From Rhabditophanes sp. KR3021 (Eukaryota; Nematoda; Chromadorea; Rhabditida; Alloionematidae): a stretch of DNA of 64,000 bases. The translations under genes and the position numbers were made by a program. Positions within the stretch are counted from its first letter, which is position 1. Each line of letters opens with the position of its first letter. The stretch spans positions 8,308,001 to 8,372,000 of the forward strand of contig CAUJLY010000001.1 of the NCBI GenBank assembly GCA_963281155.1, in the 5' to 3' direction. Below are positions 22,622 through 36,040 of this stretch, piece by piece. The notes beneath the pieces were generated by a model. It was not told the origin of the DNA. It did not search any database and saw only the letters and a program-made list of their open reading frames with translations.

Positions 22622-25600
22622 CGTTGTGCCTTTCAGGAATAAATAATAATTTGGAATAAATAAATAAAAAGGTTTGCCAATGTCTTGATTATTGGGATTA
22701 AACTCTGTAATAATAAATAACTATTAATTAGCAACGGAGTAGAGGCACATTTATTGGTTCGCGAAAGTAATATTTTACTTTTAATCACTCGGTCAAATGT
22801 ATTTAAAAAGAACACAAAAAGAGAGGCATCTCACTTTAGCGAATAAATAATAGTAATCATCGCTTGGTGCAAGTACATTTCACAACCACTAAATTGGATA
22901 AAATTTAAAAGTTCTGACGGGAATTTAGAAAAATGAAGGACTGACTGCCACTTTCTGTTTTTTCCCAAACTGAGCAGTGGTGGTGATGGTGTGTGGAAAT
23001 GTGATGACACTGTTTGGAAAAATGAAATTATGGTGAAAGGTGATTTGAATTCACTGCGACTCGCCCATCTTTAATCGAAACAAAGTGTTTGAAGCAAAAG
23101 AATGACATGGGATGGTCCTTCGAAAGATCTATCTACTTTACTCACGCTTTTTGGCAAGACGGAGTAATGTAAGGAGTGTGATGATACTTTTAGATCTTAA
23201 AGTTTCAATCTCTAATTTTAGATAACTTTTGCCGCCCATTTTGCCGTCTAACTGAAAAGAAGATAAACTAAGATGAGTTACATCATAATTTATTGGTTAG
23301 AATAAACTAGAACCCATTACCTATTTTTTATGATTAGAAATAGCTTGCTAACTAAAATAATTTATTGCCCATTCACCACCCACAATTACGAAAATGAATG
23401 TAAGAGTAAATGCAAATGATTCATTGGCCAGACAAAAAATCATCTCCTAACAGACGATATTTAGGTAGTATTCTTATCTAAGGATATCATATTATAAATA
23501 CTACTACGATTGTTGTTTGTTTATTCGTAGACGTCTGAAGTGCCATAACCAACGTGATCTTTGACCAGCTATGGCACCAAAAAATACTTAATCAATGAGA
23601 TAGAGAACTTTAAACCCACAAAAGAGATATCTCCTAATCCTTAATGACACAAAAGAAGGTGATGTAGGTAGTAGATCCATTCCATACCAACGTTTCTCCT
23701 CACAAAGCTAATCGACGTTTCTTTGTTCTTCGCAATCACACCCTGACCACACATATAATACCCCAAAAACAACAACACCCAAAAACAAAACTTCGACTGG
23801 TCCCTTTATTTATACACACACACATACACACAGCCTAAAACTTCTTTTGATTGAGATCTCTTTGTGAATCGGATGGGCATATGTGTTGTGCGGTGATCTA
23901 ATGGACACGCGCAGTTAGGAGAGATTTTAGAGAGTGAAAGTGTGAATGGTAAGAGGGTAATGGCATTGGCGCCCATTTTCCTACGAAAGGTACTTTTTGT
24001 GGTGAATTTATTAAAAAGATAATTTTGGGTTGAAGGAAGGCAAAAAGGACATTTTAAATAAATTCAGTAATGTCGAAGAAAGTACTTTTGAAGAGGACAT
24101 AAATTGAAACGACACATCTAAAAATGAATCGCCGGCTGCTGGTCACTTTTAGACAACTTGTATGTACATACCCACCACCACCCAACTAACTTTTGTCGTA
24201 GACAAGAAGACGACACATACTGACCATACCAGATTCTCAGCTGACCAAACCTTTGAACGGGTTGGTGAGGAACAGGAGGAAGTTGTGCGCGGCAATACAT
24301 GTTATAAAAAAAAGAAATGCTGATCCTATACTTAAAGCCAAATGACTTTGTGGATTTCTAAAAGGGCCATTTTAAGAAAGCACTTTATGATTTATGTGCC
24401 ACTAATAATTAAAGTTATTCAAAAAAATATGTTTCAAGGACAGACCTACCAATCATTACCTCTGTTTCATTTTTTAAACGAGCTTTATGGCACATCATAG
24501 TACGGTAATAATTAATTTGGGTGAGGTATTCAAAAGAATGAAGAATAAGCGTCAAAATGACCAGTAGTGCGTCTTTCTCTATAACAGCCCACATCCTTTC
24601 ATTCAACACAAATGGGATCAGTTTGCGGGTGAAGGTGATCGACAGAAACCAACCCCACCACTTTGAAACAATTACTTATAAAAAGGGCGGTTAAGAACGT
24701 TTAGTGAAAATAAAAAAGCAGCTTAAAATTTGGTTTGCCATGATTAGATTTCGGAAGGGATCTGATTAAAGGGAGCCGTTGAGGTGATCTTTAAGCTAAT
24801 CCAAGTGGAAATTTGATTGTAAATGGAATGTTTATGGATAACTCATGATTCTTAGTATAAATGTAAAATAGGCGCCACTTGCGCAACTCTATCTTTTGTC
24901 AAAAAGAATGAATTAAAAAGAGAAAGTAGGATGTTAGTATCAAGTTGGGGGGAAGATATGTTCGATCTGGGCAAATACCTCTAATGATGTGTAAAAATAA
25001 AGCCAAATAATGCCTTAGAATCACCTTCCCCTTAATTTGAACTTAAAAGCCCAAAAAGTATTATTTATACGAAGGTTATATGAAAAAGGGATATGTGGTT
25101 AGAAAGAGATGGAGCGTGATTAACAAGAGCCCCTTTCAGACCTCTTTTGCCATTAAGTTGTCTTTACAAAGAGAGAGGATATTTGTGGGTAAATCAGCTT
25201 CATCTAGCGGGAAGTACATTGTCATGGCCAAAGACGACAGTAAAAGGCATGTTCATCAAGGACCCCACCACTGTAACAGTACATCTATTTTTTGCGGACA
25301 AAGGGGTTAGATGCAGCTGCTTGGTTTGTACTGTTTTGTAGTTGGTGATGGTGTGTAGGGTGAATGTGACGATTTGCCACAAAAGAAGCCACCAAAGACC
25401 AAGTAAAGTTTGATCGTTAAGTAAAATATATCAAATTAAAAAGATCTAGTTTCGAAATGAGTGAGCCTAGATCGATTTAAATTGAAATAATTTGGGAAGA
25501 AAAGAATGAAATGTTTCATCCTCGAAACAAAGAGCCCCAATGAGATATGTGATGGTTAATGGTTGCCAGTTATATATCAACTAAACATTTAATTCACAGG

Positions 25601-28600
25601 ACACAAGGCCCTGCTGTCTTCTATGTCCTTCTTTCTTCTGCCTCCGTCCGTTCTTCTTTGTGGGGTAGAGGCCTTCGGTGTGTGTCCATTAAATCGAAGG
25701 GGATGGCGATTGGGCTCAAATGGTGGAAGGGATATATTTATGCATAGTATAGACTTCTTGGAATGAAATATCAATTGTCGTGTTGAATAAATTTAAAGTG
25801 CTTCTGCCTTGGACAATGGCCATTTTATTTGGATGGTCCCTAGGATTAAGATTGAGGCTTGTTGAAGTATCTAGAGTTTCTGTTTTCAGCCAAACTCACA
25901 TTTTATTTTATTTATATCTTGGTATAATAGTTAAGGAAGTAAGGAGAAAAACTAAAGATATTTCATAAAATTACAGGAAAACTCTCTTTTCTTTTGGAAT
26001 GAGGCGGCTGTGACGGGCACAGCCTGGCCCTTGGCGAAACAAAAATTCAGCAACGCCTAGAAGAGGAAGGTTGATGTTGGCGGGAGTGGTGAAAATGTTT
26101 AGTTAATATTTATGTATATAAAGAATATATATAATATACATTTTGTTTCGGACGTCGAAGACGCGACCTCGGCTGGTCGGCTCTCAACATAAGTTAAATT
26201 GCATCTTGGCACCACGACATAGACGTGTGCGATGGGTGGTGCTGTCTTGGCAGAAGAAGGAGCAAAGTGATGAATTTAGTCTATATATTTTCCTTCTTCT
26301 CAAAAAACGGTACCACACAAAAGAAAAAAAGAAATGTTGTTAGATGTTCTGAGGCTATTTGGCAGTAGCAACCTCGTTCCTGACACTCATTGCTACAAGA
26401 ATGTTCCAACGCATAGATTTCATTAATTTGAAAAGAAAGCAATGGAGACTTCAAAGAATGGGTTTGAATTTGGTTTATACAAATATCCAGAATACTTAAT
26501 TGTGCCCATCAAATTGTATCCTTTACTTTTATATTTGAATTTTTCAAGCCATTTGATGTGATATTTAAAAATAGACTTAAAAATATCCTCAATAATTATG
26601 TTTTTATAAAGAGACTCCCAAGTATTATGATAAAAGGGGGTGCCCTGTGCGCGAAAACCACACGCAATTTGGTTTTTCCTGTGTAATATTTTTTGGATCG
26701 GATAAAAAGCGGAAGTAGATAGTTGATGTGACGTCCTTTCTTGGGTATAAATAGAAGACGAAGTAAGTATTTTATATTTACTGGTCTTTTAAAGACTTAA
26801 CCAGAATTAGTAATGATCTCGAAATAATCAGATGGTCCTTTTAATAGCTGTGTCGAATTGTTGCAATTTAATGTACTTTTAAAGTACAATCAAATACCCT
26901 CAAAAAGTGGTTGCGTAGTATTAAAAAGAGATTATGTTATTATATGATTGGTACCAAAGATGTTGTTGTTATGAGTAATGTTCGATATCTTGATCCGTCT
27001 AATAATACATTAAAGTGAATCTATACAAAATGTATCCAAAATATAATAATAAACAAGATCTGACATTAGAAAGTTGAGGTGTCAGCTGATCTGGCTTCAA
27101 AGTAATTTTAGATAAATACCGACACCAAAGAGGAAATATGTATTTGTAAATATAAAATTGTAAATGTAAAAAATGTTGAAAGGCCTTTAAAAAGTAGTTG
27201 AAAGGAAAAGAAAGATTCAGGGGGTGAAATTTGTAGGGTTAAGGATGACGTAACCATATCTTAATGTTGGAATTTTTCAATTTGAGAAGGATGTAAAGTA
27301 ATGGCCAATTGAGGAATGAAATATGTGGGGCGTTTTGTATAAAATAGAAATTTTTGGAGGGTTTCTACGAACTTAAATGGAATGTATGTATTTAGAATAA
27401 AAAGACACACAAAAAACGTAGGCTAGTCGAAGATATATGAACTATTTGGACACACTCAAATTATCAATCCTTCCAAGTAATTGAAGGGTTACCTCTGTAT
27501 TTAATAAATCAGGTTAGTTAGATAGATATTATCATTAGAAGATAGTATTTTTGGATGAACAATTGCAAAATTCGAACACACTACAACTTATATAAAAAAT
27601 TGGTGGGGAATTTTTATAACAATGGGAGGAAAGAGTGCATAAATTAATACAAGTCGGAAAGTAGGCAAAAGTTTAAAAAGCAAATGGAGAGAGTTTGAGT
27701 CGTTTTTTAAATTATTAGAAATCATACTTTAGATGAATAATTTTTAGTGACAATTGATGCGTGGTTACTAGTGACTAGAAAACATTAAAAGAAGTACAAA
27801 CATCAATAGAAGGATGAATCTTGGGTGACGAAGGAAAAAAAGGAAAAGATAGTCATCGGGGTTGCAGCCGATAGAAGGTCTAGAGCTCTTGTGTCATGTG
27901 ACTGGAAATACTTAGAAGTGCTGTACTTTTCGGAAAGCTAAAAGACGTGTAATATGGTACTTTCTTGGCTTTTTAGTTCTATTTTTTGCTATCTATACAA
28001 GAACTCTTATTCTGGCTAGTCTTGAAATAGCGAAGGAAGTAGTACTGAAACTTTTTGGGGGTCTGAAACAATTTCAAAATACTGTTGTATGTGTATTTCT
28101 TAAAAATGTATATATATCTTTTACTAAATAATATTATGCTTATTTACGAAGACTTTTCGTTTACCACTATCACCACTATATAACTCAGACCCGACAATAG
28201 CCAGGAGTGAACTTTGATGATATATATTTTAATCTTATTAGACAGCTCAAAAATAAACGCACCCCTATACTAATGAGATAAAGGGGTAGTTAAAACACAG
28301 ATTTGGAAAGAAGCAATAAAGTAAATGGAGCGAAATAGATACTGAAAGTGATGGAATGCAATAATGAAACGCACATTGATATTACCACCAATTTTTTACT
28401 TCGAATTTTCTAATTAATTAATAATAGCAGGTTATTATCAATTACTTTTATGTGTGGTTCCAATTATTCATCCCCTCCAAATATTGACAAACCTTTCAAA
28501 ATATATAACACATACTTTGTCTTACTTTTCAATAAATCTTATCACCCCTTAATATTAACAAATAAAATTATTTGTGGCGCCAGTTATCTCAAAAATAGAT

Positions 28601-29565
28601 TGAATTTTAAATCAACGTCAACTAAAAGAATATAATATTATTCAATTGGAGGTTTTACTCACCACACAACAACATAAACATATTCGATTAAAAAACATTC
28701 TGTCACCGATATATCTACGTTTTCAGCCTTTTTTTGTGCCTTTTTTATAGTAATAAAGTATCTTATTTATCAAGGGAGCACATTTTTATAATACCCCATC
28801 ATTATTATTTCATTTTTATTGCCTTCCAAATAATAGTGGTTGGCAGAAAGGTCTTTTTTGAGTATATGGCAAAGTACAAGTAAATTATTTTACCTTCATC
28901 GAATTACCTTTGGCCTATCTTTGGTTGGTGGTAGTTTTTTGGGAAGTTAAAAAAGTGAGGGATTGTGAAAAGAGGGTTGTCGGCAGGATGTATTTGCTAA
29001 TCAAACTGCAATTGTGGTTAAAATATGTGTTATATTTGGTGTCAGTGGATTAAGTTGTCTTTTAATGTGTTTTAGAAGCACAAGCAGGTGTTTGAAGTGA
29101 CATACTTTGGATACAAAAGGAGATGGTGGTCAATTGAGTGAAGCTTCATTGAATTTTGTGTCTGAATTGTTTTTTCATTCATCCACCACTTACCAAATGG
29201 AGGTTAATTAGATTGGTGAATAAATTGGCTTTTTTGGCGGTGATTGAAATGTATAAATTATCTTTGGCAATCAAAGTAAATTTATTTTAAATAAACGAAC
29301 AAAACACAGCTCTTACTTAATTGAGTACTATCGATGTATACGTCTTGGATGTGATAAAACACATGTAAAAAGGTTATCAATTCCTTTCTATCAAAGACAT
29401 ATCATTCCGTTAATGAATAATTTTATTACTTATTGACTGGTAATAGGAAAGGACAATATTAGGGGACATGATTATAAAAATAATATTCCAACCAATCCTT
29501 TATCAATAATAATATTTTTGTAAATCACTTGATTTGATTTTTCCAAAAAAGAACTAAGCACTAGA
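22622..29565. other. 6.9-kb gene desert
   Basis: No gene is supported. Short open frames around 24.1-24.3, 25.1-25.7 and 26.1-26.3 kb lack splice partners or recognisable similarity. Local features: a short CA/TA-rich simple repeat near 23812-23832, and an 8-bp inverted repeat at 23540-23577 whose loop holds a DR1-like nuclear-receptor half-site pair. The region is upstream of both the zinc-finger gene (-) and the LAMP-like gene (+), so regulatory DNA for either is plausible. Confidence 0.55.
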
Positions 29566-30658
29566 ATGGTTCAGCAATTGAAGATGTTTTTTGCTGTCTT
29601 ACTATTAATATTTACCCTATATAATGAATTGACAATAGCAGCGACTCCAGCTCCTGTTTGGACTTTCTCTCAAAATGGTAATGAATGTATAAAGCTTCAA
29701 GCAGATCAAAAGCTTACCCTAGCTTACTTCCAAGTCAATAAGCAACCCAAGGTTTATGCAAAATTTGATGTACCTTCTGAGTCGAGCGTTGATAAAGATG
29801 GTAGTTCTTGTCAAATGTTTAATCAAGTCGAAAACATGAATATTTCTTCCCAAGTTTTGAAAATTAATTTTGACGAGGTAAGGTGTGAAGGAGATTAAAA
29901 TTTAACGGTCTGTACAATTTATTGATAACACCTTTTTATTTGGAAAATAATTTGATGTGAATTTAATTTTATGATTTTAGAAGAAACTTCCAGGATGGTC
30001 TATTATATATTACTTTAGTGATGACAGTAAAATTTTTAAATTTGACAATGGCGACTTTGGGCTGTATAGAATCGTAATAAACGCAAATTACACCACTATG
30101 CCAGATATTTTTGATAATCCCGTTAATCACCCAGTAACTTATGTATCTGACTTTGACTTGGGGGATCCAAAGGCTTTGGTTAATTCTATTTATACTACAA
30201 AGACAAATTCCTTTTTTTGCCCATCAAAGCAGAAATTTGTTTTGATTCCGAATCATGACGATTTGCTGGAAGCTGATATAACTTTTAAAAATTTGAGAGT
30301 GCAGGCTTTTGTTGACAAACCAGTTTCACAAAAATCTGACCATTTCAAACGCTCTGACTCATTTTTTACCGAAATCTCCCATTCAAGAGTTGAAGACTCA
30401 TCCAAATTTCAACCTAAAGACTACTGCCCTGCAGATCAAATCAAAGCCGACTTAATTCCCATCATCGTCGGAAGTGTCATCGTTTTTCTGATCGTATGCA
30501 ACCTCATCTTCTACCTCATTTATCGATGCCGCCTTACAAATGAAGCTTTGACCATTGTCAACAACAATTCGCACTTTGCAGACTCAAAATACGATCACAT
30601 AATTCAAGAATTTCATCAACAAGATATAATTGCTGAATCTTCCTCACTCGATCACTAA
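29566..30658 (+). CDS. LAMP-like lysosome-associated membrane protein
   Basis: Type I membrane protein expected in lysosomal or endosomal membranes. Exons 29566-29877 and 29981-30658, 329 aa. N-terminal signal peptide (MFFAVLLLIFTLYNELTIA region), a luminal domain with spaced cysteines and several N-glycosylation sites (NIS, NYT), a FFCPSKQKFVL strand matching the FxC segment of LAMP domains, a CPAD juxtamembrane cysteine, then one transmembrane helix starting LIPIIVGSVIVFLIV, which is the LAMP pattern. The cytoplasmic tail of about 44 residues contains SKYDHI, a tyrosine-based Y-x-x-hydrophobic sorting signal, although farther from the membrane than in vertebrate LAMPs. Resembles the nematode lmp family; the exact orthologue is not determined. 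Confidence 0.8.
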
Positions 30659-31391
30659 CTTTTAATAAATGTTTAGATGTATTTATATTTATAATAAAAA
30701 GCTTTTAAACAAAACAAATGAAATGAGTGTCGAAAGAGACGCGTATGAGGAAATAAATCAAGTTGACCTTATCATCAATTATCAACGTTTTCGTTCAAGG
30801 GACCCGACTTGGATGTTTCCAAAAAATGTAGCGACATCTCTGATTGTAGGTGGGTATTAAGAGTTAAACCATAAATAGGTATAAAGTAAAGATAGCTCGC
30901 TTATTTCTTATCATTAAGTATCGATAGGGTTAACGTTTGGACCTATTTCTTTGCCAAATGACTTTTAAATTGTTTTAATTTTGGTAATAGGGTGTAAAAA
31001 AGCGGTATTAAGGGTTGTAGAAAAGTATCAACTTTCTAAAAAATTATACTTTTTATATAATAAGTTTAGCTAGTCAGTCGTGATACCAAACCAATCTAAG
31101 ACAAACCCACCAAACCAATTATAATCTGTAGGACACTCAAAACTTCATCAACAATTTTAAACAGTTATCATCTTTATTATATTTTTATTGTGTCCCAATG
31201 TATACAAAGCACCATTTTTATTACTCAGCTCTTTTGACTTTCTTAAATTTTTATACCAAACTGCATACCTTGACGGAGGAAGTTTCTTGTTTGCTTGGGA
31301 GATTTAAAAATTAATATTATCTCATTGTCTATTTGTGTCGGTTTGTATATTTTTGTTTAAATTGTTTATGGCCATTTAGATTGTTTAAAAG
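30659..31391. other. Intergenic, AT-rich
   Basis: No gene seen between the LAMP-like and SH3-tailed genes, which lie in tandem. Confidence 0.5.
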
Positions 31392-32442
31392 ATGCAAACA
31401 TTGAAGCATAGTGTTCCTTTTATTCCGGAACCTGACTATGAGTCTCCGGGCAAAGATGATCGTGGACAGAGACATTCTTACCAGCCTGTTGTCCCTAAAC
31501 GTTCTTCACAAGCCGTCAATCCAGACAACTTTCATACTTACAAAAATGTGGAAGATCTGTATTACAACAAACCAACAAACAAAGACCGTGCCTTAAGTAT
31601 TGCCAAAAAACAGGGAGTGGCAGTATTTCCAGTTTTCAATAATAACAACAATGAGACCTCTCTCGATTCAGGTAAATATTTTGCATTGTCAACTACCTTC
31701 TTTGTTATCTTGTCATATCAAGATAAAATGTTACTATCATTACCCCCAAAACTTTCCCTTATCTTATTGACTATTTACAGACAAAGTAGTGGTACCAAAT
31801 GCAGCTATGCTTTTACACGTTAAGAATCATAAAAAATTTGACGACAAACATCACAATTATGAGTCATGCAAAAATTGCCCTATCTGCAAAAGCACGGCAA
31901 CCTCATCACCTGCAATTTCACCCATTCCAAAAGAGGAAACCAACTATCATTTAGATGCAAATAGAAATGTCCAAGCTGATAATTATCCCAATACCAACGT
32001 TAATAATGTTTACAGTCAAAGCAAACAAATGAATGTATACGATAAACCTGAAATCAGGACAAATATCAATCAGATTAGGCCAAGGCAAAATGAAGTAGTT
32101 GGTGGGGAAACATTTTACGATAAAGCCTTCCAAAAGTCAAAACACATCCCCTATGAACCAGGCTACGTACCACCACTACTCTTAGACATCAATACAACCG
32201 ACAATCTGTCCTACCCAAACATTCTCTATGGAATAAACAACTTCGCTTCCAATCCACAAACAGAAGAAAAAGTTGTAATGAAATTCATCGTCATGAACCC
32301 TTTCAAAGGTGGGCGGCTAGATGAATTAACAGTCAAAACAGGTGAAATCGTCATTATTCTAAGAATCGAAGGTGCCTGGTGCTTAGTCAAAAATCAAGAC
32401 GACCTGGAAGGTTGGATTCCGTATCCTAAATGTTTTCAATAA
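31392..32442 (+). CDS. Disordered protein with C-terminal SH3 domain
   Basis: Probable adaptor protein. Exons 31392-31671 and 31781-32442, 313 aa. The first 250 residues are polar, Asn/Pro/Tyr-rich and largely without predicted structure, apart from a CKNCPIC cluster around residue 125 that could bind metal. The last 55 or so residues form a recognisable SH3 fold: a variant ALYDF strand (KFIVMNPFKGG), LDELTVKTGEIVIIL as the RT-loop and acidic segment, GAWCLVKN at the tryptophan position and EGWIPYPKC as the G-W-x-P end. The intron is 109 nt. No catalytic domain is present; partners unknown. Confidence 0.78.
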
Positions 32443-33684
32443 ATGCTGTTTTTTGTCTTTATCCTCGGAAAATCTCTACTTTTTAAATAAAACTTGAATT
32501 TTTGGGGTGATTTTTTTCTGTTCAAAAAAACAAGTTACAACCTTTTGTTGTAATAGTGTATAAAATAAATGAAAGTTGGAAGGTTTTCTAAAATTGATTT
32601 TTCCAATAAAATTATCAAGCACTTCTTATTAATATTAGCTTAACTGTTTAAATAATGAATGTGGCTAGTTAAAAAATTAATTCGACTAGTCAAAAATTAT
32701 TTGGACTAGTTAAAATGTTTCCTCATCATATTCTTCGTGATTTCTTTGATGTCCGTTATCTAGTCCATTCATTTCTATATATCTCATATTATAAAAATGA
32801 CAACAAAAACATTTTTAGAAAGTGTTTGTTTTGCGAAAAAAGGATACCATACACCTTTTGTTTTTGATACAACCCATCCATAAAAGTATGTTTTTAATAA
32901 AAGACAATTTTATTAATCAAAAATAAACGAATCTCTTTGCTTACTTTTGACACCATAAAAATGCTGAACTAAATTGTGATTGCATGATCCCAAAAACAAA
33001 GCCTTTTTTGCAGCCATCACATGACTGTTAAGTAGCTTAATAATGATGAGAAAAGTATAACTTATGGATCAAAATACCAATTATCAAGGAAGCTTTTGTT
33101 TAGACGTTCATATATCATTTGTTGTCATTATTATCAAATATATATGTGGGTTATTGTTATTTGGTTATTTCCGGTCTGACAAGTCTTGGGCATTTTATTA
33201 TTATAATGATTGTTGTTTGTTTAGTCATAACAAATAAGGAAATGTTTTTGTTAATTTAGAATGTACTTCTTACAAATGCCCGTCAAACAACTTAGAATCG
33301 TTTTGGCTTTGAAATGGTGTGTATGTATTATGGGGGTGACGGACATCATCTGCAAATTAAACTACCTTTAAAGTTGTCTTGTGGCAAGATTGATGAGTTG
33401 AGAAATAACTACCAAATACGTATTATTAGTGTCTAAATATACACACACAATAAGGTTCAACGACTCTTGATGTCACAAGGCTTTGATGATTGTTGCCATA
33501 GACTTGTTTCAGGTAGAAAATGATTGATGATGGCCACGATCGTATTAACCTTTTGTAACTAAATATCTCTATAAAGTCAAAAAATTGATGATTGAATTAT
33601 TTAACGAATTTTATTTTGATGTTACTTTTATATTTTACTAACCTTTATACACTTCTTATAGGCTAACTAATCATTAAACCTACC
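32443..33684. other. 1.2-kb intergenic region
   Basis: AT-rich, no supported gene or RNA. Confidence 0.55.
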
Positions 33685-34396
33685 ATGAATGACTTTACCC
33701 AAAAAACTAATAAAAGGCAATTTGAACTTGTTTTCGAGGATGGAATGGTTTTGTTTGTAAATGGGCATTATCTAGCTGAATTGTCACCTTACTTTGATAT
33801 GCTTTGTTTTGGTAATTGCGTAGAAAGTCGAGAACAAAGGGCTTTTATTAAGGATGAAAAGTGGGATGAAATGGTTGTGGTGCTGAATTATTTGTGCCCT
33901 TTTGATGGGATGTTGGAAAAGAGGATTAGAAGTAGGTTTTTTATTTTGTTGTTTATATTTATTCGTAGTGTGTGATTATGCTATTTTGATGCATTACGCC
34001 TATCGTATGATCTTCCCTCAACTTCAACAGGAATTGAAAGTATTCTGTCGGGAAAAGTTTCCTCAACTCACCAAACTAGAACCTGTGTGTGATTCATTAA
34101 TCATCGATATCATCATCGAAGCTGCCGTTAGTGGCTTGACTCCAAGTGACATCTGGCAAATTTGTGAACCATTCGGTGGCAAAGGTGAGCAATACGTTAA
34201 AGAAGTTATCAAAGATTTTGACAAAGACCTCCAGGAAATTGTTATCAAATATACAAGAGGCCATGTAAGTTGCTTGCTTTTTGATGGCTTATTTTATTTT
34301 TAGTTTTATCTTCTAAACAACCCAGAATATGGAGTTATCAGAAATAGTCCGGGTCCAAATTGGAATCATAATAATAGCATTCGTCTCTTTTTTTAA
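33685..34396 (+). CDS. Small BTB/POZ-like protein
   Basis: Exons 33685-33931, 33969-34264 and 34304-34396, 211 aa, all phases consistent. The N-terminal half has the order of a BTB fold: a beta strand pair (FELVFEDGMVLFVNGHYL), a helix beginning AELSPYFDMLCF, an acidic strand (FIKDEKWDEMVVVLNYLCP) and helices around YAILMHYAYRMIF and LKVFCREKFP. BTB proteins oligomerise and often serve as cullin-3 adaptors. There are no Kelch, MATH or zinc-finger repeats; the C-terminus is a short helical extension and an Asn-rich tail. Divergent, so the family call is moderate. Confidence 0.7.
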
Positions 34397-34711
34397 GGAG
34401 ATGGCTTAGTTTCTTTTAATTTACTTTATTTTTTGAATGTGTAAATAAATTGCGTAATACACTTATAATTTTATTTATCAACCTAAAATAAGATTAACAT
34501 ATTGCAAGTCCAATAATTTAAAACAAAACGCAAAGCCAATTCCGGTAAATTTATTAAAGTATACAAATTTCATCAAATGATGTCTTTGACAAAAGGCTTG
34601 ATTTTAACAAAACAACACAAACAACCAAAGACATAAATGCTACCATCTAACTCGAAGTAATTAGGCAATTAATTAATTGTAAAGTGCATCCAGAATCAAA
34701 ATCAAGCCAAA
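34397..34711. other. Convergent intergenic spacer
   Basis: Holds the 3' ends of the BTB-like gene (+) and the DCP1 gene (-). Nothing else seen. Confidence 0.5.
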
Positions 34712-35625
34712 CTAACGCTTAAGCGCATTTGTTAAAGCTTCAATGTATGCATTGTGGATGGATGTTAGGAGAGAGTCGTCTTTATGTAATAAATGTGTAA
34801 TACCGATTAGGAATTGTTCCTTGGTCAAGCCAGGGATGATAGGAGCTGAGGAGGGTGATTCATTGACTCTAGGAAGGCGATTTTGTTCTGATTGATGAGG
34901 CGAGATGATGTGGTTGGGCGTTTGAGGGCTTTCTTTGCATTTGAGTGATGTTTCGGATTGACTATTGGTTTGAGTTGACTCGTATTGTTGAGAGAACTTT
35001 AAACGGTCGCCAAGCATTTGAGCGAGGCAGTTGTTAAGATTGGATTCAGAAGGAATGTCATTGGAAGCGGTGGAATCATTGTTACAGAGTGTTGTTTCAT
35101 CGTTTTCACCCTTCGACCCTTCGTCAGAACTGACTGCTTCTTGCTTCACTTCTTCGCCTAGGGCTTTCTTAGGAACAGTAAGCTTGGAGAGTATTTTATA
35201 AATAGTAGAGCATTCCGCTGACTCGTAAAACCATAATCCTTTAATACTTCCTAAAATAAAATAATTAAAGTAAGATAAAACTGTAATTAATTACCTGCTG
35301 GAAAGTAAATCAAGATATATGGTGGCTTGAACTTAATTCTATGTTCACAAGTAATAAACTCCACAAAGTCAGGAGATGCAGTTCTATTAGCGATACATAA
35401 TCCAAAGACTGGCTCTGTATTTCTCATATACACGAACAAAGGTCCATCAACGTTTGTTTTTTCCCATTCTTGGTTTACAAAATTATAAACGGCAGTGTAT
35501 TTAGCAACAGCGATAATAGATTTGGCCTCTGAATCAATCTGCCTTAATGATAAGATGTTTTTTTCGGCCAGAGCTCCAGGTGGACTGACGCCGGTATTTC
35601 TTTGTTGACTGGAGGGGCCAGACAT
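34712..35625 (-). CDS. mRNA-decapping activator DCP1
   Basis: Cytoplasmic cofactor of the DCP2 decapping enzyme in 5'-3' mRNA decay (P-bodies). Exons 35625-35295 and 35250-34712, 289 aa. The N-terminal EVH1-like domain has the DCP1 signature order: ILSLRQIDSEAKSI helix, AVYNFVNQEWEKTNVDGPLF, VFGLCIANR and, after the intron, GSIKGLWFYESAEC. A polar Ser/Gln/Asn-rich middle follows, then a C-terminal helix (LTKEQFLIGITHLLHKD...IHNAYIEAL) corresponding to the DCP1 trimerisation domain. It sits in tandem with CstF-50, another mRNA-processing factor, about 415 bp apart; no operon-style spacing. Confidence 0.92.
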
Positions 35626-36040
35626 GGTGTATTCAAAGAGAAATGTGCTCCCTATAAGATAAGCAAGTAGTCTGTTTTGTTATAAGATAGAGTATAATCT
35701 TATAAACTAATTAATTGAAACAAATGGATATTATTCAATAAAAAAGTCAGCGTGATGGTTTTTTATTTGAACAATTCTCCAAAGGTTTTTGGTCAAAACA
35801 AATTGTGTTCGCGTCAAGAAATTTGGTTTGATGAAAAGATGCTGGTATGGTTATGGTCAAGTGGGATGAGATTAAGCTTTTTTATGAGTTTAATGTACAA
35901 TGTGTTTAAAGATCACCTATTAAGTCGATTATAGAAGGAATTTGTATGAAAATATTTTATTCGAAAAATAATACAACATATTCATCCTTTTTACCAAAGT
36001 TATATTGATAAAGAAAGATTAAAGTAATAAATAAAAAAGA
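35626..36040. other. Intergenic between DCP1 and CstF-50 genes
   Basis: AT-rich spacer between two tandem minus-strand genes; no gene seen. Confidence 0.5.

Noticed and set aside
24118..24300. Minus-strand 60-codon frame of higher GC as a possible alternative first exon
   Set aside because: It has an ATG and GT donors, but none gives the phase needed to join Phactr exon 2, and the zinc-finger gene already starts with its own ATG.
25080..25310. 76-codon basic plus-strand frame
   Set aside because: No splice partner, signal peptide or family resemblance; overlapping frames of similar length exist on both strands.
26654..26676. 7-bp inverted repeat AAAACCA...TGGTTTT
   Set aside because: Short arms of low complexity are expected by chance in AT-rich DNA.
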